A stretch of 64,000 nt of DNA, taken from contig NZ_CP041238.1 of the NCBI RefSeq assembly GCF_013488225.1, positions 707,501-771,500 of the forward strand, in the 5' to 3' direction. The notes below the pieces were generated by a model. The model ran no database searches and was not told where the DNA came from. It saw only the letters and a program-made list of their open reading frames with translations. Positions within the stretch are counted from its first letter, which is position 1. Each line of letters starts with the position of its first letter. The DNA comes from Sinorhizobium mexicanum. Its GTDB lineage: Bacteria; Pseudomonadota; Alphaproteobacteria; Rhizobiales; Rhizobiaceae. Positions 1 to 9,400 of the stretch are shown here, in pieces. Position numbers and translations under genes: made by a program.

Positions 1-821
1 AGCTTGATCGTGTCGACGCCGAAGTGGCGCATGTCGATGAAGGATTCCGATTGCCAGACAACGATCAGCGGGGCTTCCTCGTGTCCGATCAGATCCAGCA
101 CGACGGCGCGAAGCCGTTCAGAAAGCTCGGCGACGATTTTTTCGCGTTTCACGCCCAGCCAAATAATGAAATGGAAGACGACGGAGGCAAACGTCCCGAA
201 GCGCACCGTATTCATCTTGACGTTAACGGCCCTTACGAGTTTTTGCACAAGCGCCGCTGTCGGCCGGTTCACCGGCCCGTAGAACAAAAGGCCCCAAGGC
301 GCGCTGGCGGCGAAGATCATCAGCAGAATCCAGAACAACTTGGCTTGCGCGGGCAAGATGCTTGGCTCGAAATACATGTAGAGGGCGGAGACGCCGAACA
401 CGTAAAGGCAAGCGACGATCCAGAACAGGATATTCAGCGAAGTCGCGTAGAAGATCGTCTTGTATTTGAAGACATCCGCGACGAGCGCGATGTCCGAGAA
501 AACCAGCGGCTCGCGGATGAACTTGAACTTCGCGCGCGATATGCCGGTGAAGATGATGAAGAAGCTCATGACTCCGGCAGCGGCATAGAGCGGGCGCCAG
601 GAAATCGCGAAAAAACCAGCAAAGACGAGCGCTATGACCGGCAGGCGCGCGAGGATGTCGATTCTGTCCTGATTGCGCCCGTAGGGGGGCCTGTTCCTCC
701 TGCGCTCACGCGCCGGCAGGGCAAAGCGATCCGTGAAGAAAATCACGGCGCAGGACAGCAGATAGCAAAAGAGGGTCAGCGCCGCCGGATAATCATGGAG
801 ATGAAAGGAAAGCTGCGGCAA
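1..821 (-). CDS. rkpI: RkpI, K-antigen cluster membrane protein with LTA-synthase/sulfatase-like domain (partial)
   Basis: The reading frame runs off the left edge, so only about 273 N-terminal residues are visible. It begins at TTG 821, the only plausible start in an open frame that is closed upstream by a stop at 876-878; an AAGG Shine-Dalgarno lies just upstream. The visible part holds hydrophobic segments (for example around LTLFCYLLSCAVIFF and LNILFWIVACLYVFG), then a soluble stretch starting LIVVWQSESFIDMRHFG. That stretch resembles the entry of the alkaline-phosphatase/sulfatase fold in LTA synthases and phosphoglycerol transferases. Position behind rkpH identifies it as rkpI of the rkp-1 region. 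The catalytic Thr and metal ligands lie outside the window, so activity cannot be judged. Confidence 0.8.
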   Translation of the reverse strand, partial: MPQLSFHLHDYPAALTLFCYLLSCAVIFFTDRFALPARERRRNRPPYGRNQDRIDILARLPVIALVFAGFFAISWRPLYAAAGVMSFFIIFTGISRAKFKFIREPLVFSDIALVADVFKYKTIFYATSLNILFWIVACLYVFGVSALYMYFEPSILPAQAKLFWILLMIFAASAPWGLLFYGPVNRPTAALVQKLVRAVNVKMNTVRFGTFASVVFHFIIWLGVKREKIVAELSERLRAVVLDLIGHEEAPLIVVWQSESFIDMRHFGVDTIK

Positions 822-861
822 ACGGTTACCTTCAGGCCATTCGGTCGCGCCGCGTCCCCCT

Positions 862-964
862 ACAGCGCCGCGCGTCTAATCGGACGCGCTAAGGTCGCTG
901 CAGCGCTTTAAAGTGCCGATGATTTTCCCCATAAATCGATTCCGATTTATGGAATCATGCAGCA
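862..964 (+). repeat. Intergenic mosaic repeat, copy 1
   Basis: This element fills the rkpH-rkpI gap. It has a GCGCGTC/GACGCGC hairpin (870-889), a conserved GGTCGCTGcAGC core, and a second hairpin in which CATAAATCG pairs with CGATTTATG, ending ATGCAGCA. The same layout recurs at 1865-1967 (minus), 14043-14124, 32869-32969 and 33446-33540. Its orientation is opposite to the rkp operon. Confidence 0.75.
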
Positions 965-1036
965 GGCAGCACGGCAATCGTCTGACACTTAAATCCTATC
1001 TCCGATCCGCACAAGCGCGGCTAGGGATATCGGCTA

Positions 1037-1840
1037 TCACCGTCCACTGCCGCGTGCGATCGCCCGGTCGAACCACCAGTCGAGGAGCGGTCTGACCGCT
1101 GGTCCGAAGCGGCCGAGCAGGAACAGGGTGGTGCCGAAGTAAACCTCGAAACGTCCCCTGTCGATGCCTTTGGCGATTCTTTGAGCGACGGCATCCGCCG
1201 GCCATGGCCGGACAGTTCCCATCACAGCGTTCGCCTCGCGCGGGCGCAAGGAGAGTTCGCGCTCGAACTGCGGGGTTTCCGTATCCGGCGGGAAGCTCAC
1301 CGATATCTGCACATCGTGTCTTCGCGCCTCGCTGCGCAGCGCCTGGGCAAAGCCGTGAAGCGCGAATTTCGACGCGCAATAGGCGGAATAGCCATAGATG
1401 CCGATGAGGCCGGCGCCCGACGAGATCATCATGATCTTGCCTCCATGCCGTCGCTTCATGTCCGCATAGACGGAGCGTACCGCGTGCACGGTGCCCGAAA
1501 AGTTCGTTTCCATCTGCCGGCGGAAGGCTGCGCTTTGCTGTTCCTCGAAAGGCGCCGGTTCGACGATGCCGGCCGAGGTCACGAGAATGTCGCACGGGCC
1601 GAAGGTTTCGATGCAGCGTCGAATGGCCGTTTCGATTTCTTCCTCCCGGGCAACGTCGGCTGCCTCCACCTGGACATCTCCGGCCTTTGCACCGTGCTCC
1701 GCCAGGAGCTTCTGCCTGGCCTGTTCCAGAAGGTCGCCTGAACGCGCGATGAGCGAGAGCCGCGCGCCGCGGCCCGCGTAGATGGATGCAAGTGCCAGGC
1801 CTATGCCGCTGGAGCCACCGGTGATGATCACATGGGTCAT
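1037..1840 (-). CDS. rkpH: RkpH, short-chain dehydrogenase resembling 3-ketosphinganine reductase
   Basis: This is a 267-aa classical SDR. The NAD(P)-binding motif TGGSSGIG lies at residues 7-14, Asn113 in NFSG, catalytic Ser140/141, and Tyr154-x3-Lys158 in YCASK. A VSFPPDTETPQF segment (181-192) resembles the VxxPPDTxTPGF signature of eukaryotic 3-ketodihydrosphingosine reductases (KDSR/TSC10) more than that of FabG. In the rkp-1 cluster it follows rkpG and precedes rkpI, with repeat elements in both gaps. Likely role (inference): reduction of the ketone made by RkpA/RkpG to an amino-alcohol lipid intermediate in K-antigen biogenesis. Family assignment is firm; the substrate is inferred. Confidence 0.88.
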   Translation of the reverse strand: MTHVIITGGSSGIGLALASIYAGRGARLSLIARSGDLLEQARQKLLAEHGAKAGDVQVEAADVAREEEIETAIRRCIETFGPCDILVTSAGIVEPAPFEEQQSAAFRRQMETNFSGTVHAVRSVYADMKRRHGGKIMMISSGAGLIGIYGYSAYCASKFALHGFAQALRSEARRHDVQISVSFPPDTETPQFERELSLRPREANAVMGTVRPWPADAVAQRIAKGIDRGRFEVYFGTTLFLLGRFGPAVRPLLDWWFDRAIARGSGR

Positions 1841-1864
1841 GCTGAGGTTCCGCCTGCGGCTTGG

Positions 1865-1967
1865 CGCATCGGCCCAAAAATCGGCATCGATTTTCGGAAA
1901 GCACGATGCGTAGGTTCAAAGAGTTACAGCGTCCTTTGTGCGTCCTGAAGGACGCACGGCGCTGTAG
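1865..1967 (-). repeat. Intergenic mosaic repeat, copy 2 (inverted relative to copy 1)
   Basis: This element lies between rkpG and rkpH. Read on the minus strand it has CTACAGCGCC, a GTGCGTCCT/AGGACGCAC hairpin (1939-1958), GGACGCTGTAACTCTTTGAA, and a distal hairpin AAAATCG/CGATTTT. It is the same family as 862-964 but in the opposite orientation, so the two copies flank rkpH as an imperfect inverted repeat. Confidence 0.72.
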
Positions 1968-1994
1968 GAGCAGAGGTTTGCGTAAGGAATGATC

Positions 1995-3410
1995 CTACCG
2001 CGCCGAAAGCGCCTTCAACATCTGTTCGATATCGACACCGCCAAGGCCGAAATTCCGTTCAGTCAGATCCTTGAGGCGTTCCGCGGTGAGCGCGACGGTA
2101 CGGCGGATCTGGTCCTCGGTGTGATCGCTGGTGATGAAGAAGCGCAGCCGCGCCAACCCTTCCGGTACGGCCGGATGGATGATCGGCAGAACATTGACTC
2201 CGGCCGCGAGCAGATCGTTGGAAAGCTGTACCGCGCGGAGCGAATCGCCGACGATGACCGGAACAACCGAAAAGCCGCCGCTCAAGCCGGTATCGAGGCC
2301 GGCTTCCTTGGCAAGCTTGAGGAACAGGCCGCCGTTGCGCCTGAGTGCCGCGGTGCGTTCCGGTTCGCGTTCAAGGATATCGAGGCTGGCGACCGCCGAT
2401 GCGCCAAGCACCGGTGCCAGGCCGACGCTGTAGACGAAGCCACCGGCCGATGCCTTGAGCACCGCCGCCAACGCTTCGCTGCCGGCAATATAGCCGCCGC
2501 AGCTCGACGTCGTTTTCGACAGCGTTCCCATCCAAATGTCGATCTCGTGGGGATCGACGCCGAAGTGTTCGGCCAGACCCTTGCCCTGCCGCCCGAGAAC
2601 ACCGAGAGAATGGGCCTCGTCGACCATCAGCCAGAAGCCATATTCGGCCTTGAGCTTCAACAGCGCGGGAAGGTTTGCGACATCGCCGTCCATCGAATAG
2701 ATGCCTTCGACGATGACCATGATGTGACGGTATTCGCCGGAAACGGTGCGCAGCACATGCTCGAGATCGGTCGCGTCGTTGTGCTTGAAGAGACGGCGCG
2801 TGGCGCCGGAAAGCTTGATACCGGCAAGTGCGCTGTTGTGGATGAACTCGTCATGGATAACGAGATCCTTGGGGCCCATCAGGCAGCTGATGGCGGCAAC
2901 ATTGGTGAGATAGCCGCTGACGAAACAGACTGCCGCGTCGACGCCGTAGAAGCGCGCAATTTTCTCCTCGAGCTCGACATGCACCGGTCGCTCCCCGGCC
3001 ACAAGCCTGCTCGCGGAGGCGGAAATCCCGAAGTTCCCGATCGTGTCGCGCGCTCTGTCGAGCACGTGGGCGTGGCGGTTCAGCCCAAGGTAATCGTAGG
3101 AGGCGAAATTGATCATCGTGCGACCGTCGATCACGGTCGTCGCACCGGCTGCCGTCTGGTGTGCCCGATAGAAGGGATTGGCGATACCCAACTGCTCGCT
3201 CGCGAATTTTTGCGTGAGCACCTGCTTATATTCAGGAAGGTCCTCGAAACGCGACTGGCGCCGACGGGGAGGTGCCGGCAACTCCCGTTCCGAGCGCGCC
3301 ATCCGGTTGCGCTCGGACGATTGGTGCGTGTTCCTCATCCTGTCCAGAAGGTTCTCCTTGAGGCTGCTGTTCATCTTGGAGAAGGTCTGGCCGTTTCCGT
3401 CGTTGCTCAT
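1995..3410 (-). CDS. rkpG: RkpG, PLP-dependent alpha-oxoamine synthase
   Basis: This 471-aa fold-type I aminotransferase-like enzyme belongs to the family of AONS (BioF), KBL, ALAS and serine palmitoyltransferase. Visible hallmarks are the PLP aspartate in VDEAHS (263-268) and Lys299 in MGTLSKT, the Schiff-base lysine. It has an N-terminal extension of roughly 50-90 residues compared with BioF. The family condenses an acyl thioester with an amino acid and releases CO2. The start ATG overlaps the rkpA stop (ATGA), indicating translational coupling. RkpG is therefore well placed to off-load the acyl chain from the RkpA carrier domain. The amino-acid substrate is unknown. Confidence 0.9.
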   Translation of the reverse strand: MSNDGNGQTFSKMNSSLKENLLDRMRNTHQSSERNRMARSERELPAPPRRRQSRFEDLPEYKQVLTQKFASEQLGIANPFYRAHQTAAGATTVIDGRTMINFASYDYLGLNRHAHVLDRARDTIGNFGISASASRLVAGERPVHVELEEKIARFYGVDAAVCFVSGYLTNVAAISCLMGPKDLVIHDEFIHNSALAGIKLSGATRRLFKHNDATDLEHVLRTVSGEYRHIMVIVEGIYSMDGDVANLPALLKLKAEYGFWLMVDEAHSLGVLGRQGKGLAEHFGVDPHEIDIWMGTLSKTTSSCGGYIAGSEALAAVLKASAGGFVYSVGLAPVLGASAVASLDILEREPERTAALRRNGGLFLKLAKEAGLDTGLSGGFSVVPVIVGDSLRAVQLSNDLLAAGVNVLPIIHPAVPEGLARLRFFITSDHTEDQIRRTVALTAERLKDLTERNFGLGGVDIEQMLKALSAR

Positions 3411-6400
3411 TGGCTCAGTGCTTTTTCCCTGTCCGCCCCGGCGTGGCGCTGTGCAAGTTCGCTCACAAGCCGGTCATCGGCCGCCTCGCCATCGTCGCCC
3501 TGGTCCCGCTTGCTTACTTTCTCATAGAGTTTGCGCGCAACATCGCCCACCGTCGTATTGTCGGCGACGCCGCTCAACGGCATGTCGAAGCCGGTGTTTT
3601 GCTGGAAGCTCATGCCGAGTTCCACCGCCATCAGGCTATCCAGGCCGATTTCCTTCAGGATCTTGCCACGGGTCACCGTATCTTTCGACACGCGAAGGAT
3701 TGCGGCGATTTCGCCTGCCACCAGGTCGAACAGGATGTCTTCGGCTTCCTGCGACGATTTCCCCTCGATCATCGCGACGAGGTCCATCTTTGTTCCCTCG
3801 GCACCGGAAGAATGCTGATCCGCGCTGCGCAGAATCACCTCGAAGAGCGCGTTCCGGGCGACCGGCAGGTTGCGTGCCGCCGTCCAGTCGATCTCCGAAA
3901 TCATCACGACCGCCGCATCGACGGTGCCGGGATCCGAGGCGATGTGGCTTTCGACCATGTCGAGCGCCACCTGAGCCCTCAAGGTGATCTTGCCGATGCG
4001 CTTGGCCAGAAGCTCGTTCACGTCGGTGTTCTGCGCAAGATAACCGGCGTCGGCGATCGCGCCGAAGCCGACCGCGAGACCCGCGAAGCCCCCCGCGCGG
4101 CGGGCGCGGGCAAGGCCTTCGAGATAGCCGTTGGCTGCGACGTAGTTGGCCTGTCCGGGGTTGCCGACCAGAGTCGTTGCCGAGGAGAACAGGATAAAGT
4201 TGTCGAGTTGGTCGTCGCGCGTCAGCCGGTCGAGGATCGCAGCACCCTTGGCCTTCGTGTCGATCACCGGTCGGTTACGCTCGCGGCTGAGATTGCTGAT
4301 CAGGGCGTCGTCCAGCACCATCGCCGCATGAACGACGGAACGCAGCGGCGCCTCGGCACGAAGCGTCGCAAGAAGTCCATCGACCGCGGCAGCGTCGGTG
4401 ATATCGCAGGCATGGAGTGAGGCAGACACGCCCGTCTTCTGCCAGCGCGCGAGCATCGCGCTCGTCCCGGCGTCCGCCTGACCGCGGCGCGAGCACAGTG
4501 CGATCCTGCGTGCACCTTTCTCGACCAGCCAGTTGGCGGCTGCGAGACCGAAACCGCCGATGCCGCCGACGACGAGATGAACGCCGTTCGGATCCACTTT
4601 GACGCCCCTATGCGGCTTCGCGGCGATCTCGTGCGTGCCGGCGACCGGCGGCAGGACCACGATCTTGCCGATGTGCCCGGCATTCTGCATCAGGCGGAAA
4701 GCGTTGCCGATTTCGTCGAAATCGAAGGCGCGGTAGGGCAGCGGCGTAAGCTTCCCTTCTTCGAAAAGCGCCCCGATTTCCATGAAGATTCGTTTGGTGA
4801 GCGCAGGCGCATTGACCAGAAGCTGGTCCGCATCGATGCCGAAATAGCTGACATTGCGTCGGAACGGCCGCAATCCGATCTTGCTGTCCGCGTAATAGTC
4901 GCGCTTGCCGAGTTCCAGGAACCGGCCGAAAGGCTTCACGAGCGCGAGGCTTTGTTCCATCGCCTCGGCGAACAGCGAGTTGAGCACGAGGTCGACGCCC
5001 TCTCCGCCGGTGGCGGCGCGCACGTCGTTGACGAAGCCGAGGGAGCGCGAATCGAAGACATGGTCGGCACCGAGCATCGTCAAGAAGCGTCGTTTTTCAC
5101 GCGTTCCAGCCGTCGCTATGACCTTGGCGCCCTTTAGTTTGGCAACCTGGAGCGCGGCCAGACCGACGCCGCCGGCAGCGCCATGGATGAGGATAGTCTC
5201 TCCGGCCTGGATGCGGCCGAGCTCGATCATCGCGTAATAGGCCGTGAGGAAAGCGACCGGCACAGTGGCGGCGGCTACCGGGCTGATGGTTCGCGGCAGT
5301 TTTGCAACGCCGGCGCGGGAAACGACCGCGTGCGTCGAGAATGCCGAAGATGCGATCGCCATGACCGCGTCGCCGACGGCAAGGTCGTCGACCCCTTCGC
5401 CGACCGCGACCACATGGCCCGAAAGCTCCATGCCGATCGTCGCGCCGGCAAAGCCGTCTTCGAGCGCTTCCTCGGGAAGAAGGCCCATCGCCCACATGAC
5501 GTCGCGGAAGTTCAGGCCCGTCGCCGCAACGGCGACGACGATCTCGCCCCGTCCGGCCCGTGGCACATCAGCTTCCTCCCAGGCGATGCTCGCAACCTGC
5601 GAGCTCACGCGCTGGCGGATGGTCGCCGCCGTGAAGGAGCTTGTCTTTCCTTCCGTTCGGGCGGCGGGGCCGGGAACGGCGCGGATTTCCGAGAGCAACC
5701 CGGTGGCCTGGTCCAGCAACCATTCACGATTTGAACCGGATGCGGTCAACAGCGGCAATGCCGACCTGATGCCAGCATCCAAGCTCGCCTTCTCGTGACC
5801 GCCAAGGTCGAGCGAATGGACGTCGAGGAATTCGTATTCATTCTGAAGAACGCGAGCGAACGCCCAAAGGCCGGAATTCACGCCGGAACTGATCGAAATG
5901 CCACTTTTGCCCGAAGTAACCGGCGCGCCGCCCGGAACAACTAGCACCAGGCGAGGGCGGTCGTCGACTGACGCGTCAGCGTCTGCGAGATGCTGCCTCA
6001 GTGCTTCGGCGAAGGCGCTCAGCGCAAGCACATAGGTCTGCAGCGAGGCGGAATCGGTGTCGCTCGCATGACCCGTCGCGGGCGAAACGAGTACCGCGCG
6101 AACAGGGTTCTGGCCCAACATGCCGAGCGCGGTCTGCAGTGCTGCAACGTCCACGGCCATGTCGCCCACGAGCGAGACTGGTACGGCGTGGCCAGGCATC
6201 GACGCGGTGTCGCGGGCGGAACCTTCCACCTGGATGACAAGATAGGGGCCGGCAACGGCCTCGTTCGCCTGCATCGGCTCGCCGGATGTTGCCGCCGCAA
6301 TCGTGCCGCGGGCCTCGAGCAGGATGATGTTGCCGTGTGCGCACTCATGGTCCGCGACGTTGATGTCGCGCAGTCCGAGATCCGAAAGACATTTCTGCCA

Positions 6401-9400
6401 ATGCGGTACGGCAGCAAGGTTGCCGATTGGGAACTCCGCCGTCTGACTGCGGGCGAACCAGCCGTCGGACAATCCGAGAGCGAAGTCGCCGAAGATCGAG
6501 GGAGCACTGACAGCTGCAGCAAGGACGCCGCCTTCACGCAGCATCGCTCGCAATGCAGTGCGCAGCGCGACCTCATCCTCGATCAGATGGTAAAGCCTGT
6601 CAGAGGCGCTGACAGCGAGGTCGAAGGGCGCGATCGCCGCGAATTCACCTTTCTTGAGAATGCGCACATGGGCATCGTTCTCGAATGCGATCTCAAGGTT
6701 GCGCTGCGCGTTCTCGCGCGGTTCGGCGACGATCAGGCTCGCGCCATGACGCGCCGCCAGGTCAGCGAGCCGCCGCGTAAAGCCCGTCGAAACGCTTCCG
6801 AATTCGACGATGCGCAAGGGGACGCCGGTGTTTTGCGCAGTCAGTGCCCGTTCAGCCGCCCCGAGCACCCGCTCCATGCGCTGCCGGCTCGCAACGGAAT
6901 GCACAGCCTGATGGTCGAGCGTCGCGTCGCTGATGAAGCCCGCGAAGGACGGAGAGTGGTCGCCATCCGGCCCCGCAGTGAAGAGCGCGTCGAGCCGGCT
7001 CAAGGCCTCAGTGTAGGCATTGTTGATAAGCACGGCTTCGACCGCGCGATCGGGGCGCTCGCCATAGAGTTCGCCGAGGATTTCGGCCACGGCCGGAAGG
7101 CTGAACTCGCGCGCAACCGTCCAGACACCATTTTGATGTCCGCTCAGTCCCGCGTCCTCCAACACGTAGAGGCAGCTTGTCAGGAAACACTGGAAGGCGA
7201 AGTCGCCGGGCAGGGCATCGCCGCGGATCGTGGCGCCTCCCCTTGCAAGTTTCAGCGCGATTTCCTGGCAGGCGCGGTAGATCGCAGCGTTGAACAGCAA
7301 GGTCGCGTTGTCCACGCTGTCGTCGCCACCGGCGGGCGGCGTCAGCAAGGACGGCATGGGTGCGGCCGGCTTGGCGCCGGGCAGTGTCGTCTCGGAGAGC
7401 ACGGTCTCGTAGTGGAAGGAAAGCCCATCCAGCGTCTTGTGCTTGCGCAAATAGGTGCGGCGGAAACGACAATCGTCGAAATGTGCAATCGCTTCGCCCG
7501 ATTTGTCGAAGAATTGGAACCTCGCCTTGATCGAATTGGCACTGACGCGCTCGATCTCGATGATGGCGCGAGCGATCGGCCGTCCGGCGTTGACGACGTG
7601 CACGGAACCGAAGCGCACCGGAATGTAGGGTGCGCCGCCCTTGTCACCCGTAAAGCGATCGAAGAGCGCAACGAGGCCATGGAAGGTGGCATCGACGGAG
7701 ATTGGGTGAAGAGAGTAGCTGACGAGCGGGTGTCCCGCCGCATTCGGCGCCTTCAGTTCGACATCGATGATCCGGTCGCCGTACGCGACGGCCTTTGAAA
7801 GCAGTTGGAAGCTCGGACCGTAGTCGAGCCCGAATTGCTTCGCCGTATCGTAGGCTTTCGAAGGATCGACGCTCGCCGTTTTCGCCATTTTGGCGAAGGA
7901 CGGAGAGGCATTGTTCTTTCCGGGCACGGGCTTGCGGCTTCGCGCGACGGCATGCACGGCCCAGTCGTCCTCCGAGAGGCGCTCGCGCGAGCGGATCTCG
8001 ATGTCCCCCGTCTCTGGCGACAGGATGGTCGACAGCTCCATGATGCGGCTGTCATTGAGCTCCAGCGGGCGAACGATCTCCAGGTTGGTGATCTCCACCT
8101 CGTCACTGCCGTAATACTGCTGTGCGGCGGAAACCGCCACTTCGATGAAGCCGCTGCCCGGCAAAATAGCTTTGCCGTCGACGACATGCTCCGCCAGATC
8201 CGGGAAGAGATGTGCGTCGACGTGGTTCTTCCAGCTTCCGCTGTTCGGATCGCTACGCCAGCCCGTCAGACGATAAGGCCGGGCGGAACGGCCGAAGAGG
8301 TCGGTGGAATCGGTCGTGGCCGCGGGCCGCAATTCGACCGGCTCGAAGGGCAGCGCCGGCAATTCGACGAAAGCGTTGCGCTTGCCGTAGACGCGGGGGC
8401 GGTCGACCGCCGCACCGTGCGCGACGGCACGCGCCATCGATGCCGAAATCGGATCGTGACCGCTCTGGCCGACGTCCCGAAGCAACGTCGGCACGACCGC
8501 CGCCGGGAAGGCCGCCTGCTTGATCGTTTCCTTGACATAGGATGCCAGGATCGGGCGCGGGGAAATTTCGATGAAAAGCCGGCAGCCGAGTTCGAGCGCC
8601 GCCTCCGCGGCGGCTTGGAAGCGGACCGGTTCGCGGACGTTTTTCCACCAATAGTCCGGATCGAGCTCGGTACCCTCGAGTGCCGCGCCGGTTACGGTCG
8701 AGAGATAGGTCAGTTCCGTCCGCCGCGGGGCAATGTCCGGAATGTCGGAAAGGAAGGCCTGCTTTGCCTGGTCGATGACCGGATGGTGGAACGGGTAGTT
8801 GATGTCGAGGATCTGGACCGGGATCTTGGCCTTGCGCGCGGCGTCGCGGAAAGCGGAGATTTCGTGCGCCGGACCCGACATCGTGACCGAATTGTGCGCA
8901 TTGACGGCTGCGACGCAGAGCTCGTTGAGACCGCGCGCCTGCGCAAAGGCCCGGGCCGCTTCCTCGCCAAGCATCGCGGCCGCCATCGTTCCCTGGCCTG
9001 CCAGCAGATCCTGATGCAGCGACCGCTTGGCAACGATCGACACCGCATCAACGAGCGACAGTGCGCCGGCCGCATAGGCGGCGGCGATCTCGCCGACCGA
9101 GTGACCGAAGACCGCAGTCGGTTTGATGCCCATCGCCACCAGAGAATCTGAGAGAGCAGCCTGCACGGCGAAAAGCAGCGGCTGCGCGATCTTCGTGTCC
9201 GAGAGCTTCTTGTCGAGTTCCGGATCCGTCAGCAGGTCGGTCAAGACGATGTCGGAATGGAACTTGAAGAGCGCGCTGACGGATGTGAAGGACTGGCGGA
9301 AGTGCAGGTTCTCGCGGAAGGCTTCGACGCCCATCCCGGCCCATTGAGAGCCGTTGCCCGAGAAGACGAACGCGACTTTTGCATCCTTCACCGGGGCTTC

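Noticed and set aside
1989..3527. 512-codon plus-strand open frame
   Set aside because: It is the complement of rkpG, whose PLP-enzyme motifs are unmistakable.
5990..7798. 602-codon plus-strand open frame
   Set aside because: It is antisense to the methyltransferase-like and DH part of rkpA, with no ribosome-binding site and no recognisable domain.
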